A stretch of DNA of 9,201 nt from CAYTED01 sp964537075. GTDB taxonomy: Bacteria; Patescibacteriota; Minisyncoccia; Moranbacterales; UBA1568. The first letter of the stretch is position 1. The number at the start of each line of letters is the position of its first letter. Below the pieces are notes generated by a model. It worked only from the letters and a program-made list of their open reading frames with translations, made no database searches and had not been told where the DNA came from. The position numbers and the translations under genes are program-made. Shown here piece by piece: positions 1 through 5,383 of the stretch. The DNA lies in NCBI GenBank assembly GCA_964537075.1, contig CAZIBB010000035.1, forward strand, positions 1 through 9,201, read 5' to 3'.

Positions 1-53
1 AAGATGACTTCCGAGGCAGTGAGCCAGAGAAATGCGTTCGCGAATTTTTTCAT
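1..53 (-). CDS. Start of a truncated gene, possibly a polysaccharide flippase (Wzx/MATE-like)
   Basis: An ATG on the minus strand at 51-53 opens a frame that runs off the window edge with no stop. It encodes MKKFANAFLWLTASEVI and continues beyond the window. A basic start followed by a hydrophobic stretch with W-L-T-x-S-E resembles the first helix of oligosaccharide flippases, which often begin with a similar N-x-x-W-L-x-x-S-E pattern. A flippase would suit the O-antigen ligase-like and glycosyltransferase genes nearby. Only 17 residues are visible, so the gene call is tentative and the family is a guess from this motif and the context. No Shine-Dalgarno sequence precedes the ATG. Confidence 0.4.
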   Translation of the reverse strand, partial: MKKFANAFLWLTASEVI

Positions 54-71
54 AAAGATTGGATAATGGAT

Positions 72-243
72 ATTTTTTCTTTTGATTTTATTGCCGCACT
101 TTCTGATCGAACGATTCCGACTCGACGCTGACAAAACCTCCTGTCCTGCGCGACAAACGCGGGTCACGGAAATTTTCTTGCAGCGCCTTCATCGCAATCG
201 TTACCGCTCAGAAGCACATGGCAATAAAATCAAAAGAAAAAAT
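72..243. repeat. 172-bp near-palindrome with perfect 24-bp terminal inverted repeats
   Basis: Positions 72-95 and 220-243 are perfect reverse complements over 24 bp, beginning ATTTTTTCTTTTGATTTTAT on the left. The similarity continues inwards. TTCTGATCG..AACGATTCCGA on the left matches TTCTGAGCGGTAACGATTGCGA on the complement of the right arm, then a CGCTG block matches, and CGCG occurs on both sides of the centre (149-152 and 158-161). The whole stretch could fold into one long hairpin. The right end touches the stop codon of the kinase-like gene (243-245). Its size and perfect ends resemble a MITE (a short non-autonomous transposon), but no clear target-site duplication is visible. It could also be a structured RNA or a large processing hairpin. 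The short plus-strand reading frame across it is not a credible gene. Confidence 0.85.
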
Positions 244-890
244 TATTTGGTGGTAATGGAATCGGCTATTTCCTGAAAAATGGTCTCCTTGTCTCTATTC
301 GCATCGATGGTGGTCATGTTCCATTCGGAGAGTTTCTGTCGGAAGAGATTTTGTTTGGCGCGGAGGTAGTCGATACCTTGCTCGGGGGCTCGCTCACGGG
401 ACATGATGGATTCCGGATCGGCGTCGAAGTAGAAAGCAATATCAGGGAGCAGTGAACAGGGAGCAGTGAACAGAGAAAAAGAGTTTGTTTTAGTGTTCCT
501 TGTTCCTTGCTCACTGTTCCTTGATTGAAGGTATTCGATGTTGATGATGGTGTCGAAGAAGTATCGGTCGGAGAGGAGATAATCGTAACCGGAAATTTGT
601 AACCGGTGAATCAGAAATCGAAAACGAACCATATCAATAATGAGAAATACCTTTCGTAGGAGTATGCCACAATATGAGGCCCGAGTGACTGATTCTCCGG
701 TATCCACATTTTGTTCTTTTTTGGTGATTGTATCTTGGTTATTGTTTCTTGTGAATTTGCTCGCCAATGCAAATTCAACAGCATGGAAATATGCGACGTT
801 CTTCCCTTCTTGCTCCAATTTCTCCCTGATGAGCTGCAATTGGGTGGATTTCCCACTTCCGTCGACACCTGAAAATGTAATGAATTTCAT
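243..890 (-). CDS. Thymidylate-kinase-like P-loop kinase with two low-complexity insertions
   Basis: This 215-residue protein belongs to the thymidylate kinase family, whose known role is phosphorylating dTMP with ATP in the cytoplasm. The Walker A loop GVDGSGKST is at residues 8-16, the DRY motif at 108-110, and the typical strand PDIAFYFDADPE starts near 149. An Arg-rich lid-like segment (SRERAPEQGIDYLRAK) follows. The usual E-P-G-G substrate motif is not seen, so the exact substrate (dTMP or another nucleotide) is uncertain. Residues about 47-60 (N/Q/T/K-rich) and 122-148 come from repeat-type DNA. The second lies exactly between the DRY helix and the PD strand, a likely surface loop. Without these inserts the core is shorter than the usual 205-215 residues. 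The start faces the O-antigen ligase-like gene across a 38-bp spacer. No Shine-Dalgarno sequence is seen. Confidence 0.85.
   Translation of the reverse strand: MKFITFSGVDGSGKSTQLQLIREKLEQEGKNVAYFHAVEFALASKFTRNNNQDTITKKEQNVDTGESVTRASYCGILLRKVFLIIDMVRFRFLIHRLQISGYDYLLSDRYFFDTIINIEYLQSRNSEQGTRNTKTNSFSLFTAPCSLLPDIAFYFDADPESIMSRERAPEQGIDYLRAKQNLFRQKLSEWNMTTIDANRDKETIFQEIADSITTK
443..523. repeat. Low-complexity inverted repeat inside the kinase-like gene
   Basis: The 14-mer CAGGGAGCAGTGAA occurs twice in tandem (443-456 and 457-470). After an A-rich/T-rich middle, a block of the opposite sense follows (about 493-523, GTTCCTTGTTCCTTGCTCAC). The two halves are degenerate reverse complements of one family of GTGAACAG/CTGTTCAC words. 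A related sequence (TGCTCATTGTTCTCTGCTCC) lies between the genes at 2405-2424. In the gene the element is read through in frame as kinase-like residues of about 122-148. Confidence 0.75.
705..752. repeat. Probable A/C-rich repeat-type insertion in the kinase-like gene
   Basis: On the minus strand this stretch reads as A/C-rich words such as AACAATAACCAAGATACAAT, which encode residues about 47-62, rich in N, Q, T and K. The words resemble the AATCAAAATCCAATTACCAA type of spacer DNA at 9034-9053. It sits early in the kinase, between the first helix region and the conserved middle. The boundaries are approximate and the repeat origin is an inference from composition. Confidence 0.4.
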
Positions 891-920
891 AGACTTAGAG
901 TACCAAAAAGTGCTATTCTA
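890..920. promoter_or_regulatory. Divergent promoter with overlapping -10 boxes on both strands
   Basis: The 38-bp spacer between the kinase-like gene and the O-antigen ligase-like gene holds TATTCTA at 914-920. On the plus strand this is an extended -10 (TGC-TATTCT at 911-919) with a weak -35 (TAGACT, 890-895, 18-bp gap). Transcription would start within a few bases of the ATG at 929. On the minus strand the same bases give TAGAAT (920-915), about 25 bp before the kinase ATG. No good minus -35 is seen. The call rests on the -10 matches and the lack of any other room. Confidence 0.45.
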
Positions 921-928
921 AGCAATGT

Positions 929-2362
929 ATGAACCTCAAAACATCCTTTCAGTATCTCTTCTTGGTATTTGTATTTTTGTTACCGTTGCAGACGGCGTAT
1001 TTGCTGCGAGAGCCTTTTGTGAATGGGGTGAAGTGGGAATATGGGATTGTTGGGGCATATGCTACCGATATTTTATTGTTGTTCATAATTATTCTCTCTG
1101 TCATTCCGGGCTTGACCCGGAATCTAGGTGGATGGATTTCTGGATCCCGGGTCCCTCCGGAGGCGGGCAAGCAATTCGGGATGACAAACCTATGTCTCGC
1201 TCTTTTTGTTTTGTGGACAGGGCTGTCGATATTGTGGGCGGGGGATCAGGGACTGGCCTCGTATTTTTTTGTAAAACTTCTTTTGGTGGGGGGACTTTTT
1301 CTGGTGGTGAAGTCGTGGGAGAAATTGGATTTTAAAAAAGTAGTTTTTGTTTTGATAGCGGCAGGGGTATTGCAGAGTGGCATCGGAATAGCGCAGTTTT
1401 TATCTCAACAATCCATAGATTCCTCAATTCTCGGTATGAGCGCTCATGAGGCCTCCCAAGCAGGCTCCTCGGTGCTGAAAATCGATTCAGGGCGGTTTCT
1501 CCGTGCATATGGGACATTTCCGCACCCTAATGTTCTCGGGGGGTTTCTGGTGGTTATTCTTGTATTTTGTATCTCGTATTATGTATTTTGTATTACGTGT
1601 AAAAAAGACACTGTGCCCCTCTCTGTCATTCCGACCGAGTCTGCGAGTGGAGGAATCTCAAAGGACTTAGATCCCTCGGCCCTGCTCGGGATGACAATCG
1701 AACGGTTGATACTGCTCGCCGGATCGATAATCATCTTTCTCGGTCTCATCCTGACGTTTTCCCGGTCGGCGTGGCTCGGGGTTGGGATAGCGATTCTCGC
1801 GTATTATGTATTTTGTATTAGGTATCAAGTATGGGAGATACAGATGCGGTTTTTTAAAGTACTTGCAGCGCTGGGGTTAGCATCTTTGGTATTCGGATTT
1901 CTCTTGCATGACCAGATTTTCCCGAGGTTCGATAGGGCGACGATCGAGTGGGAAGGATCGGTAACGGAACGCATCGTATCGCTTCAGGATGCGCGGAGAA
2001 TAATCGCCGAGCATCCGCTCATCGGCATCGGCGCCGGGAATTTCACGGCGGAGATTATAGAAAAGGGCGAAATGGGAGCAAAGGGAGAAATGGGTTCGCG
2101 GCCGGTGTGGAGCATACAGCCTGCGCATAATGTATTTGTATTGGTTCTTTCGGAATTAGGGATTGTAGGATTGGTTTTGTTTATTTTATTTCTCGGTAGT
2201 GTTATTTGGCAATTTTATAAAGGACCGTCCTTTTCAAGATTGATATTTAGTATCGCAATTCTCACTCTCATCCCGAGCCTCTTCCTCGACCACTGGCTTT
2301 GGTCATCCCACTTCGGATTGCTTTTTTTCTTCCTTCTCCTCGGTTTCACATCTCGCCGATAA
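929..2362 (+). CDS. O-antigen ligase/polymerase-like membrane protein (Wzy/WaaL family)
   Basis: This 477-residue polytopic membrane protein matches the O-antigen ligase superfamily, which polymerises lipid-linked glycans or transfers them to an acceptor on the outer face of the membrane. Family motifs appear in the expected order: RAYGTFPHPNVLGG (192-205), LTFSRSAWLG (275-284), HPLIGIGAGNF (362-372) and PAHNVFVLVLSELGIVGL (398-415). The large external loop lies between residues about 325 and 400. Four pieces look acquired: palindromic insertions at residues 58-86 and 233-256, a YYVFCI repeat in two helices (217-222 and 292-297), and a duplicated K-G-E-M-G in the loop (379-388). All keep the frame open. 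The start at 929 was chosen because the upstream ATG at 925 is in another frame. There is no Shine-Dalgarno sequence, and the extended -10 predicts a nearly leaderless transcript. Confidence 0.85.
   Translation: MNLKTSFQYLFLVFVFLLPLQTAYLLREPFVNGVKWEYGIVGAYATDILLLFIIILSVIPGLTRNLGGWISGSRVPPEAGKQFGMTNLCLALFVLWTGLSILWAGDQGLASYFFVKLLLVGGLFLVVKSWEKLDFKKVVFVLIAAGVLQSGIGIAQFLSQQSIDSSILGMSAHEASQAGSSVLKIDSGRFLRAYGTFPHPNVLGGFLVVILVFCISYYVFCITCKKDTVPLSVIPTESASGGISKDLDPSALLGMTIERLILLAGSIIIFLGLILTFSRSAWLGVGIAILAYYVFCIRYQVWEIQMRFFKVLAALGLASLVFGFLLHDQIFPRFDRATIEWEGSVTERIVSLQDARRIIAEHPLIGIGAGNFTAEIIEKGEMGAKGEMGSRPVWSIQPAHNVFVLVLSELGIVGLVLFILFLGSVIWQFYKGPSFSRLIFSIAILTLIPSLFLDHWLWSSHFGLLFFFLLLGFTSRR
1100..1185. 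repeat. Palindromic element A, in frame inside the O-antigen ligase-like gene
   Basis: The element starts GTCATTCCGGG and ends TTCGGGATGAC, so its ends are inverted repeats. Inside are a perfect 8-bp stem (ATTCCGGG at 1103-1110, CCCGGAAT at 1116-1123), GGATCCCGGGTCC and the 10-bp palindrome CCTCCGGAGG (1154-1163). It encodes residues 58-86 of the gene in an open frame. In another frame it reads CHSGLDPESR, a peptide I recall as typical of this repeat class in many bacterial genomes. It splits a hydrophobic region near the second membrane helix. Confidence 0.85.
1575..1595 (+). repeat. 21-bp direct repeat, copy 1 (identical copy at 1800-1820)
   Basis: The 21 bases here are identical to 1800-1820; the core is TATTATGTATTTTGTATTA. 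Both copies are read in the same frame and give Y-Y-V-F-C-I inside a membrane helix. A shorter relative (TGTATTTTGTAT) lies just upstream at 1561-1572, giving L-V-F-C-I. Confidence 0.85.
1625..1695. repeat. Palindromic element B, in frame inside the O-antigen ligase-like gene
   Basis: This 71-bp element starts GTCATTCCGA and ends TCGGGATGAC, the same ends as element A at 1100-1185, but its interior differs. It encodes residues 233-256, a polar stretch between hydrophobic segments. Its right part (1669-1695, AGATCCCTCGGCCCT then GCTCGGGATGAC) matches the spacer element at 5317-5373, apart from a hairpin inserted in the latter. Confidence 0.85.
1800..1820 (+). repeat. 21-bp direct repeat, copy 2 (identical copy at 1575-1595)
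   Basis: A second exact copy of the 21-bp AT-rich repeat, 225 bp downstream of the first and in the same reading frame. It gives A-Y-Y-V-F-C-I-R at the end of a membrane helix (residues 291-298), directly after the conserved LTFSRSAWLG helix. Confidence 0.85.
2062..2094 (+). repeat. 18-bp-period tandem duplication in the large loop
   Basis: AAAGGGCGAAATGGG (2062-2076) is followed 18 bp later by AAAGGGAGAAATGGG (2080-2094). It encodes K-G-E-M-G twice (residues 379-388), in the external loop between the conserved GIGAGNF and HN motifs. Confidence 0.75.
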
Positions 2363-2398
2363 AAAAACTGCTCCGATGTCCATCGGAGTGGTTTTTTT
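2361..2398. terminator. Bidirectional intrinsic terminator between convergent genes
   Basis: An 8-bp perfect stem (CTCCGATG 2371-2378, CATCGGAG 2381-2388) is flanked by seven A's (2361-2367) and seven T's (2392-2398). Wobble and Watson-Crick pairs extend the stem outward. It overlaps the stop codon of the plus-strand O-antigen ligase-like gene and lies about 45 bp past the stop of the minus-strand RtcB-like gene, so it can end transcription of both. Confidence 0.85.
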
Positions 2399-2399
2399 G

Positions 2400-2431
2400 C
2401 TGACTGCTCATTGTTCTCTGCTCCCTGATTT
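2400..2431. repeat. Short spacer repeat of the GTTCTCTGCTCCCTG type
   Basis: CTGACTGCTCATTGTTCTCT followed by GCTCCCTG fills the gap between the terminator and the stop of the RtcB-like gene. It is made of the same words as the insertion at 443-523 in the kinase-like gene, so the same repeat family appears both between genes and inside one. Confidence 0.55.
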
Positions 2432-3925
2432 CTAGTACATGATGATTGCGACGGGTTGCATTTTCGCGACGGGTCTCACTATATTGTTTTCCGTGACGCT
2501 TTCGATGACATCATCAGCGCGTTTGTAATGCGAAGAGTCCTGTTCGATCACTTTCGAGGAGCGGCCATTATAGAGTTTCACGCCTTTGGACTCGAGCTTT
2601 TTATCGAGTTCGATCTTATTCTGAGGAATAGTGGTGTCGGTTTTTTCCGTGGATTTTCCGGCACCGTGATTGCAGGAGTAGAAGCTCGACTCATTGCCAT
2701 CGGTACCGACGCAGAGATAGGCTTCCGTACTCATCGAGGTCGGGATGAAGGCTGGCTCACCGGTTTCACGGAAGATCGGATGATCCTGCATGCGCGATGG
2801 GCCGTAGGCGCGGCTGGTACCGTTCCGGTGCACCCAGATATTCTTTCCATAATGTTCCTCCTGCGAGACGAGGATATGCGGCATGTCATAGAGAAGCTCC
2901 ATCCCGATATCGCGACCGAGCACTTCCTGTGCAGTGGTGGCGACATTGTGTGCGATGACGGCACGGTTGGCATGGGCGAAATTGGAACAGGCATTGCGGG
3001 CGTCCATGTAGAGTTTGCCGTCTTCTCCGTCGCCATCGAAGGTGATGAGCGGTTCTTTTTTGCCAAAATCTGATGCGCGAATTTTTTCCGCAATCTGTGC
3101 GATGATTTTTCTATACGGAGTGAGCCAGAAGAATCGTCCGATATTCATGAGGATGGCGGTCGAGAGATGTTCGCGTTTCTTCGCGGTATACATATACATG
3201 GTGTATTGGCCGAGTATGCCGGAACCGCAATGAATCATGAAAAGATAGTCGCCTTTTTTCACGCCGAGTTTTTTTGCCGTCTCCTCATCGAGAGTATCGG
3301 TGACTTTCATGAGGTCGAGGAAATGATTGCCCGCGGCTCCGAGTATGCCAGAGCGGAATTGCGCGAAGAAGAGAAAGAGCGGGGGAATGGTGTGCAGGAT
3401 ATCCTTTCGGGATTTTTCGACGCTATAAAAGTTTCCGCGATCGATTGAATTCTCGGCCTCGAATTTCGTCTTGATGCCGAGGTGGTCGATGAGTGGTCGG
3501 ATACCCTGTCGGCAGATATCGACGATGACGCGGAAGGGGAGAAAGGTACCGAAATATGCCTTGGTCGGAACCTTCGGGATGAGCGCTTCGAAGAGCGTAT
3601 GAAGCTCCTCCTTCGTGATATTATTCTCATTGAGATTGGTCCGGACAAGGCGCATACCGCAGGCGGGATCGGAATCGTTCACCTGGGGGAGGATATGATG
3701 TTCGGAGGTGACGGTGGTGCCGGTGGCGTTCTTTCGTCCGGGCTTACTGTGCACATCAGCCATCGCGGCGATGTGATGGAATACAGAGTCATTGCTCGCG
3801 ACGCTCTCGAGCTGCTCCATCGTCGCAATGCCTGGCATGAGCTTGTCTTGGACATGAAACAGAACAGGGACTTTCATTCGATCCGTTTTGAGCTCGCTTC
3901 TGAAGTTTGAGATTTTTTTAATCAT
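2432..3925 (-). CDS. Divergent RtcB-family RNA ligase
   Basis: This 497-residue protein has the RtcB layout. Known RtcB enzymes use GTP and Mn2+ to join RNA 2',3'-cyclic- or 3'-phosphate ends to 5'-OH ends. All expected metal and guanylation residues can be placed: D86 and C89 in SDPACGM, H201 in GNHF, H232 in HCGSGILG, H366 in VHRNGTSRAYG and H420 in NHGAGK. DVHSKPG (57-63) and NFAHANR (315-321) also fit. Several motifs are altered: HCGSGILG for the usual HSGSRGLG (the Arg is lost) and NHGAGK for SHGAGR. It is therefore a divergent member, possibly with changed activity. M17 at 3875-3877 is a possible later start. The upstream start is preferred because TATAAA sits 5 bp before it, predicting a leaderless message. 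I see no archease or RtcA gene nearby. The surrounding genes concern glycans. Confidence 0.85.
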   Translation of the reverse strand: MIKKISNFRSELKTDRMKVPVLFHVQDKLMPGIATMEQLESVASNDSVFHHIAAMADVHSKPGRKNATGTTVTSEHHILPQVNDSDPACGMRLVRTNLNENNITKEELHTLFEALIPKVPTKAYFGTFLPFRVIVDICRQGIRPLIDHLGIKTKFEAENSIDRGNFYSVEKSRKDILHTIPPLFLFFAQFRSGILGAAGNHFLDLMKVTDTLDEETAKKLGVKKGDYLFMIHCGSGILGQYTMYMYTAKKREHLSTAILMNIGRFFWLTPYRKIIAQIAEKIRASDFGKKEPLITFDGDGEDGKLYMDARNACSNFAHANRAVIAHNVATTAQEVLGRDIGMELLYDMPHILVSQEEHYGKNIWVHRNGTSRAYGPSRMQDHPIFRETGEPAFIPTSMSTEAYLCVGTDGNESSFYSCNHGAGKSTEKTDTTIPQNKIELDKKLESKGVKLYNGRSSKVIEQDSSHYKRADDVIESVTENNIVRPVAKMQPVAIIMY

Positions 3926-3930
3926 AAATT

Positions 3931-3936
3931 TTTATA
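3931..3936 (-). promoter_or_regulatory. Candidate -10 box for the RtcB-like gene
   Basis: TATAAA on the minus strand ends 5 bp before the ATG at 3925, which would put the transcript start at the start codon. The -35 region (about 3953-3959) is a weak match. It overlaps the outer edge of the hairpin region. Confidence 0.35.
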
Positions 3937-4057
3937 AAGCACAATTTTCAAAACACAAAGACCAAACAAAGCACAATCTACAAATTGCAAAGCACAAACT
4001 TCTCATTTTTGGTTCTGTGTATTGTGTTTTGTTTGGTCTTTGTGTATTGTGTTTTGT
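3936..4057. repeat. Repeat-filled spacer with a 25-bp-arm inverted repeat
   Basis: The arms at 3953-3977 and 4021-4045 are reverse complements over 24 of 25 bases, and the one difference is a G-T pair. The left side repeats AAAGCACAA three times (from 3936, 3968 and 3989). The right side holds a perfect 17-bp direct repeat TGTGTATTGTGTTTTGT (4016-4032 and 4041-4057). It fills the gap between the GT-B gene stop (4063) and the RtcB-like start. No T-run follows on the minus strand, so it is not a classic terminator. Confidence 0.85.
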
Positions 4058-4062
4058 GGTTT

Positions 4063-5187
4063 TTACAGTGATTCATAGAGCGTTTCGTATTCAGCTACCG
4101 TTTTTTTCAGATCGAAATTCTGTTCGACGAAGGTGCGGGCATTTCGGCTGAGATGGTCGCGTGCATCCTTGTTTCCTTTCAGATAAGCCAATTGTTCTTC
4201 CAGATCGGTGGTCGAACCACGGGGTATGGTAACACAGAATTCGCTTCCTGAAAACTCCCCGAATATCGGAAGATCGGAAAGAATGACCGGTTTGCCGCAG
4301 GCATAGGCTTCGATGATGACGAGAGGCACGTCGAATTTTCCTCGCATATCATTGACCGGGAAGACGACGACATCAGCGAGACTGTAGAGCGTCGGCATGT
4401 CGCCGTAGGTATCGGTGAAGAGAATGTGATGGAGGATGCCGGATTGTTCGAAGCGACGTTTGATTTCGTTTTTTTTCACCGCATCATCATCGTGTTTGAT
4501 TCGGCAGGCGAAGACAAACTTCATGTTCGAGTCGGGATTCTTTCCGTAATATCCGATCAGCCACTCGGCGAGCATATCGGTCGCCCCGAGGCGCATATAT
4601 TCGCCGGGATACATCACGACGAAATCGTCATCGCCTATGCCGAAGAGTCTCATGGCGTTGACATCTTTTCCTTTCGGGCGATACAGATCGAGATCGATTC
4701 CTGGATAGATGCGGCTGATATTGTCGAAGCCGAGTTTTTCGAGCCGCATTTTGGAATAATCGGAATAGACGACGAGGTGATCGGCGAAAAAGAGTTCCTT
4801 GAACTCGCTTCCCTTGTACAGATCCTCACGGAGCGTCGCGATCGTCTGGATCGTCTTTCCACGAGTCGGTCGGCTGAGGAATTTGATCATCGAGGTATTG
4901 CGTCTCGTCGGAGTGAAGAGATAGTGCGTGATATCGAAATGATTCCGATGTTTCCGTAGGGCGTTGAGAAGCCGGAGCTTCTGATTGAAATCGAGATGGC
5001 CTCCCGTGTAGCAGGGATCCTGAGTGACAGTGGTCGGAAGCGCCGGGAGGACGGCGGGCGTCGTGAAGACGGTGAGACGATGTTTCGTGACGGATTTCGC
5101 AAGAAAATAGGCGAAATTTTTCGAAGCTTCGTCCCATGGAGGGATGAGTGGGCGGGTGGCAAGGAGGATGGTTTTTTGGGAAGACAT
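4063..5187 (-). CDS. GT-B fold glycosyltransferase (family 4-like)
   Basis: This 374-residue soluble protein has the two-domain GT-B layout: it would move a sugar from a nucleotide donor to a growing glycan at the cytoplasmic face of the membrane. The N-terminal domain begins with the strand TILLATRPLIPPWDEASKNF. The linker has the YPGID motif (161-165), and the C-terminal domain has MYPGEYMRLG (192-201) and the donor-binding region FDVPLVIIEAYACGKPVILS (285-304). In the usual E-x7-E pair only the second Glu (E293) is kept; the first position is Gly (283). This variant occurs in family members I recall, so the enzyme is probably active. Donor and acceptor cannot be told. It lies between two palindrome-bearing spacers. 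Its start has no Shine-Dalgarno sequence. Confidence 0.85.
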   Translation of the reverse strand: MSSQKTILLATRPLIPPWDEASKNFAYFLAKSVTKHRLTVFTTPAVLPALPTTVTQDPCYTGGHLDFNQKLRLLNALRKHRNHFDITHYLFTPTRRNTSMIKFLSRPTRGKTIQTIATLREDLYKGSEFKELFFADHLVVYSDYSKMRLEKLGFDNISRIYPGIDLDLYRPKGKDVNAMRLFGIGDDDFVVMYPGEYMRLGATDMLAEWLIGYYGKNPDSNMKFVFACRIKHDDDAVKKNEIKRRFEQSGILHHILFTDTYGDMPTLYSLADVVVFPVNDMRGKFDVPLVIIEAYACGKPVILSDLPIFGEFSGSEFCVTIPRGSTTDLEEQLAYLKGNKDARDHLSRNARTFVEQNFDLKKTVAEYETLYESL

Positions 5188-5200
5188 AATTCTTGGTGGG

Positions 5201-5296
5201 GATTTATAATATTATGTTTTTCTCGATCATTCCCTGCTCGATTCGGGAAATGAATCTGTGCTGCGAGAGATCTCAAAAATCATAATATTATAAATC
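5201..5296. repeat. 96-bp imperfect palindrome with perfect 16-bp ends
   Basis: GATTTATAATATTATG (5201-5216) and its exact reverse complement (5281-5296) bound the element. Further pairing continues inwards: TTTTT/AAAAA (5217-5221 with 5275-5279, one bulge), CTCG/CGAG, and CATTCCC (5228-5234) with GGGAAATG (5245-5252). The left end also supplies TATAAA and TATTAT on the minus strand, 16-24 bp before the GT-B start, so it may double as a promoter. Confidence 0.85.
5203..5211 (-). promoter_or_regulatory. Candidate -10 box for the GT-B gene at 4063-5187
   Basis: On the minus strand TATTATAAA lies about 15 bp before the ATG at 5187, inside the end of the 96-bp palindrome. A start about 7 bp downstream would leave a leader of some 8 nt. 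No clear -35 is visible, and AT-rich DNA gives such matches by chance. Confidence 0.3.
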
Positions 5297-5316
5297 TGGC
5301 GTTATTGTTGGTATTA

Positions 5317-5373
5317 AGATCCTTCGACTCTCCGCCATCCGTCAACTGACGGAGGCGGATCGCTCAGGATGAC
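5317..5373. repeat. Palindromic element C, related to element B, with a nested hairpin
   Basis: AGATCCTTCGACTCT at the left and GCTCAGGATGAC at the right match the right half of the element at 1625-1695 with few changes. Between them sits a hairpin at 5331-5359: TCCGCC-A-TCCGTCA, a two-base loop, then TGACGGA-GGCGGA. It begins 10 bp past the stop of the small membrane-anchored gene on the minus strand. Confidence 0.8.
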
Positions 5374-5383
5374 ACGAGGCGTG

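Noticed and set aside
82..276. 64-codon plus-strand frame at the left end
   Set aside because: It lies almost wholly inside the 172-bp palindrome and runs into the antisense end of the kinase-like gene.
925..1335. Overlapping plus-strand frame containing CHSGLDPESR
   Set aside because: The peptide is the known by-product of the palindromic repeat read in another frame. The true gene in this region is the O-antigen ligase-like frame from 929.
2456..3073. Plus-strand open frame opposite the RtcB-like gene (and others at 3482-3910, 4426-4959, 6010-6600)
   Set aside because: All lie antisense to genes with recognisable motifs or clear membrane architecture and show no family signature of their own.
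3936..4057. CRISPR-like array from the regular repeats
   Set aside because: Units are short and irregular, there are no distinct spacers of constant length, and no cas genes are present.
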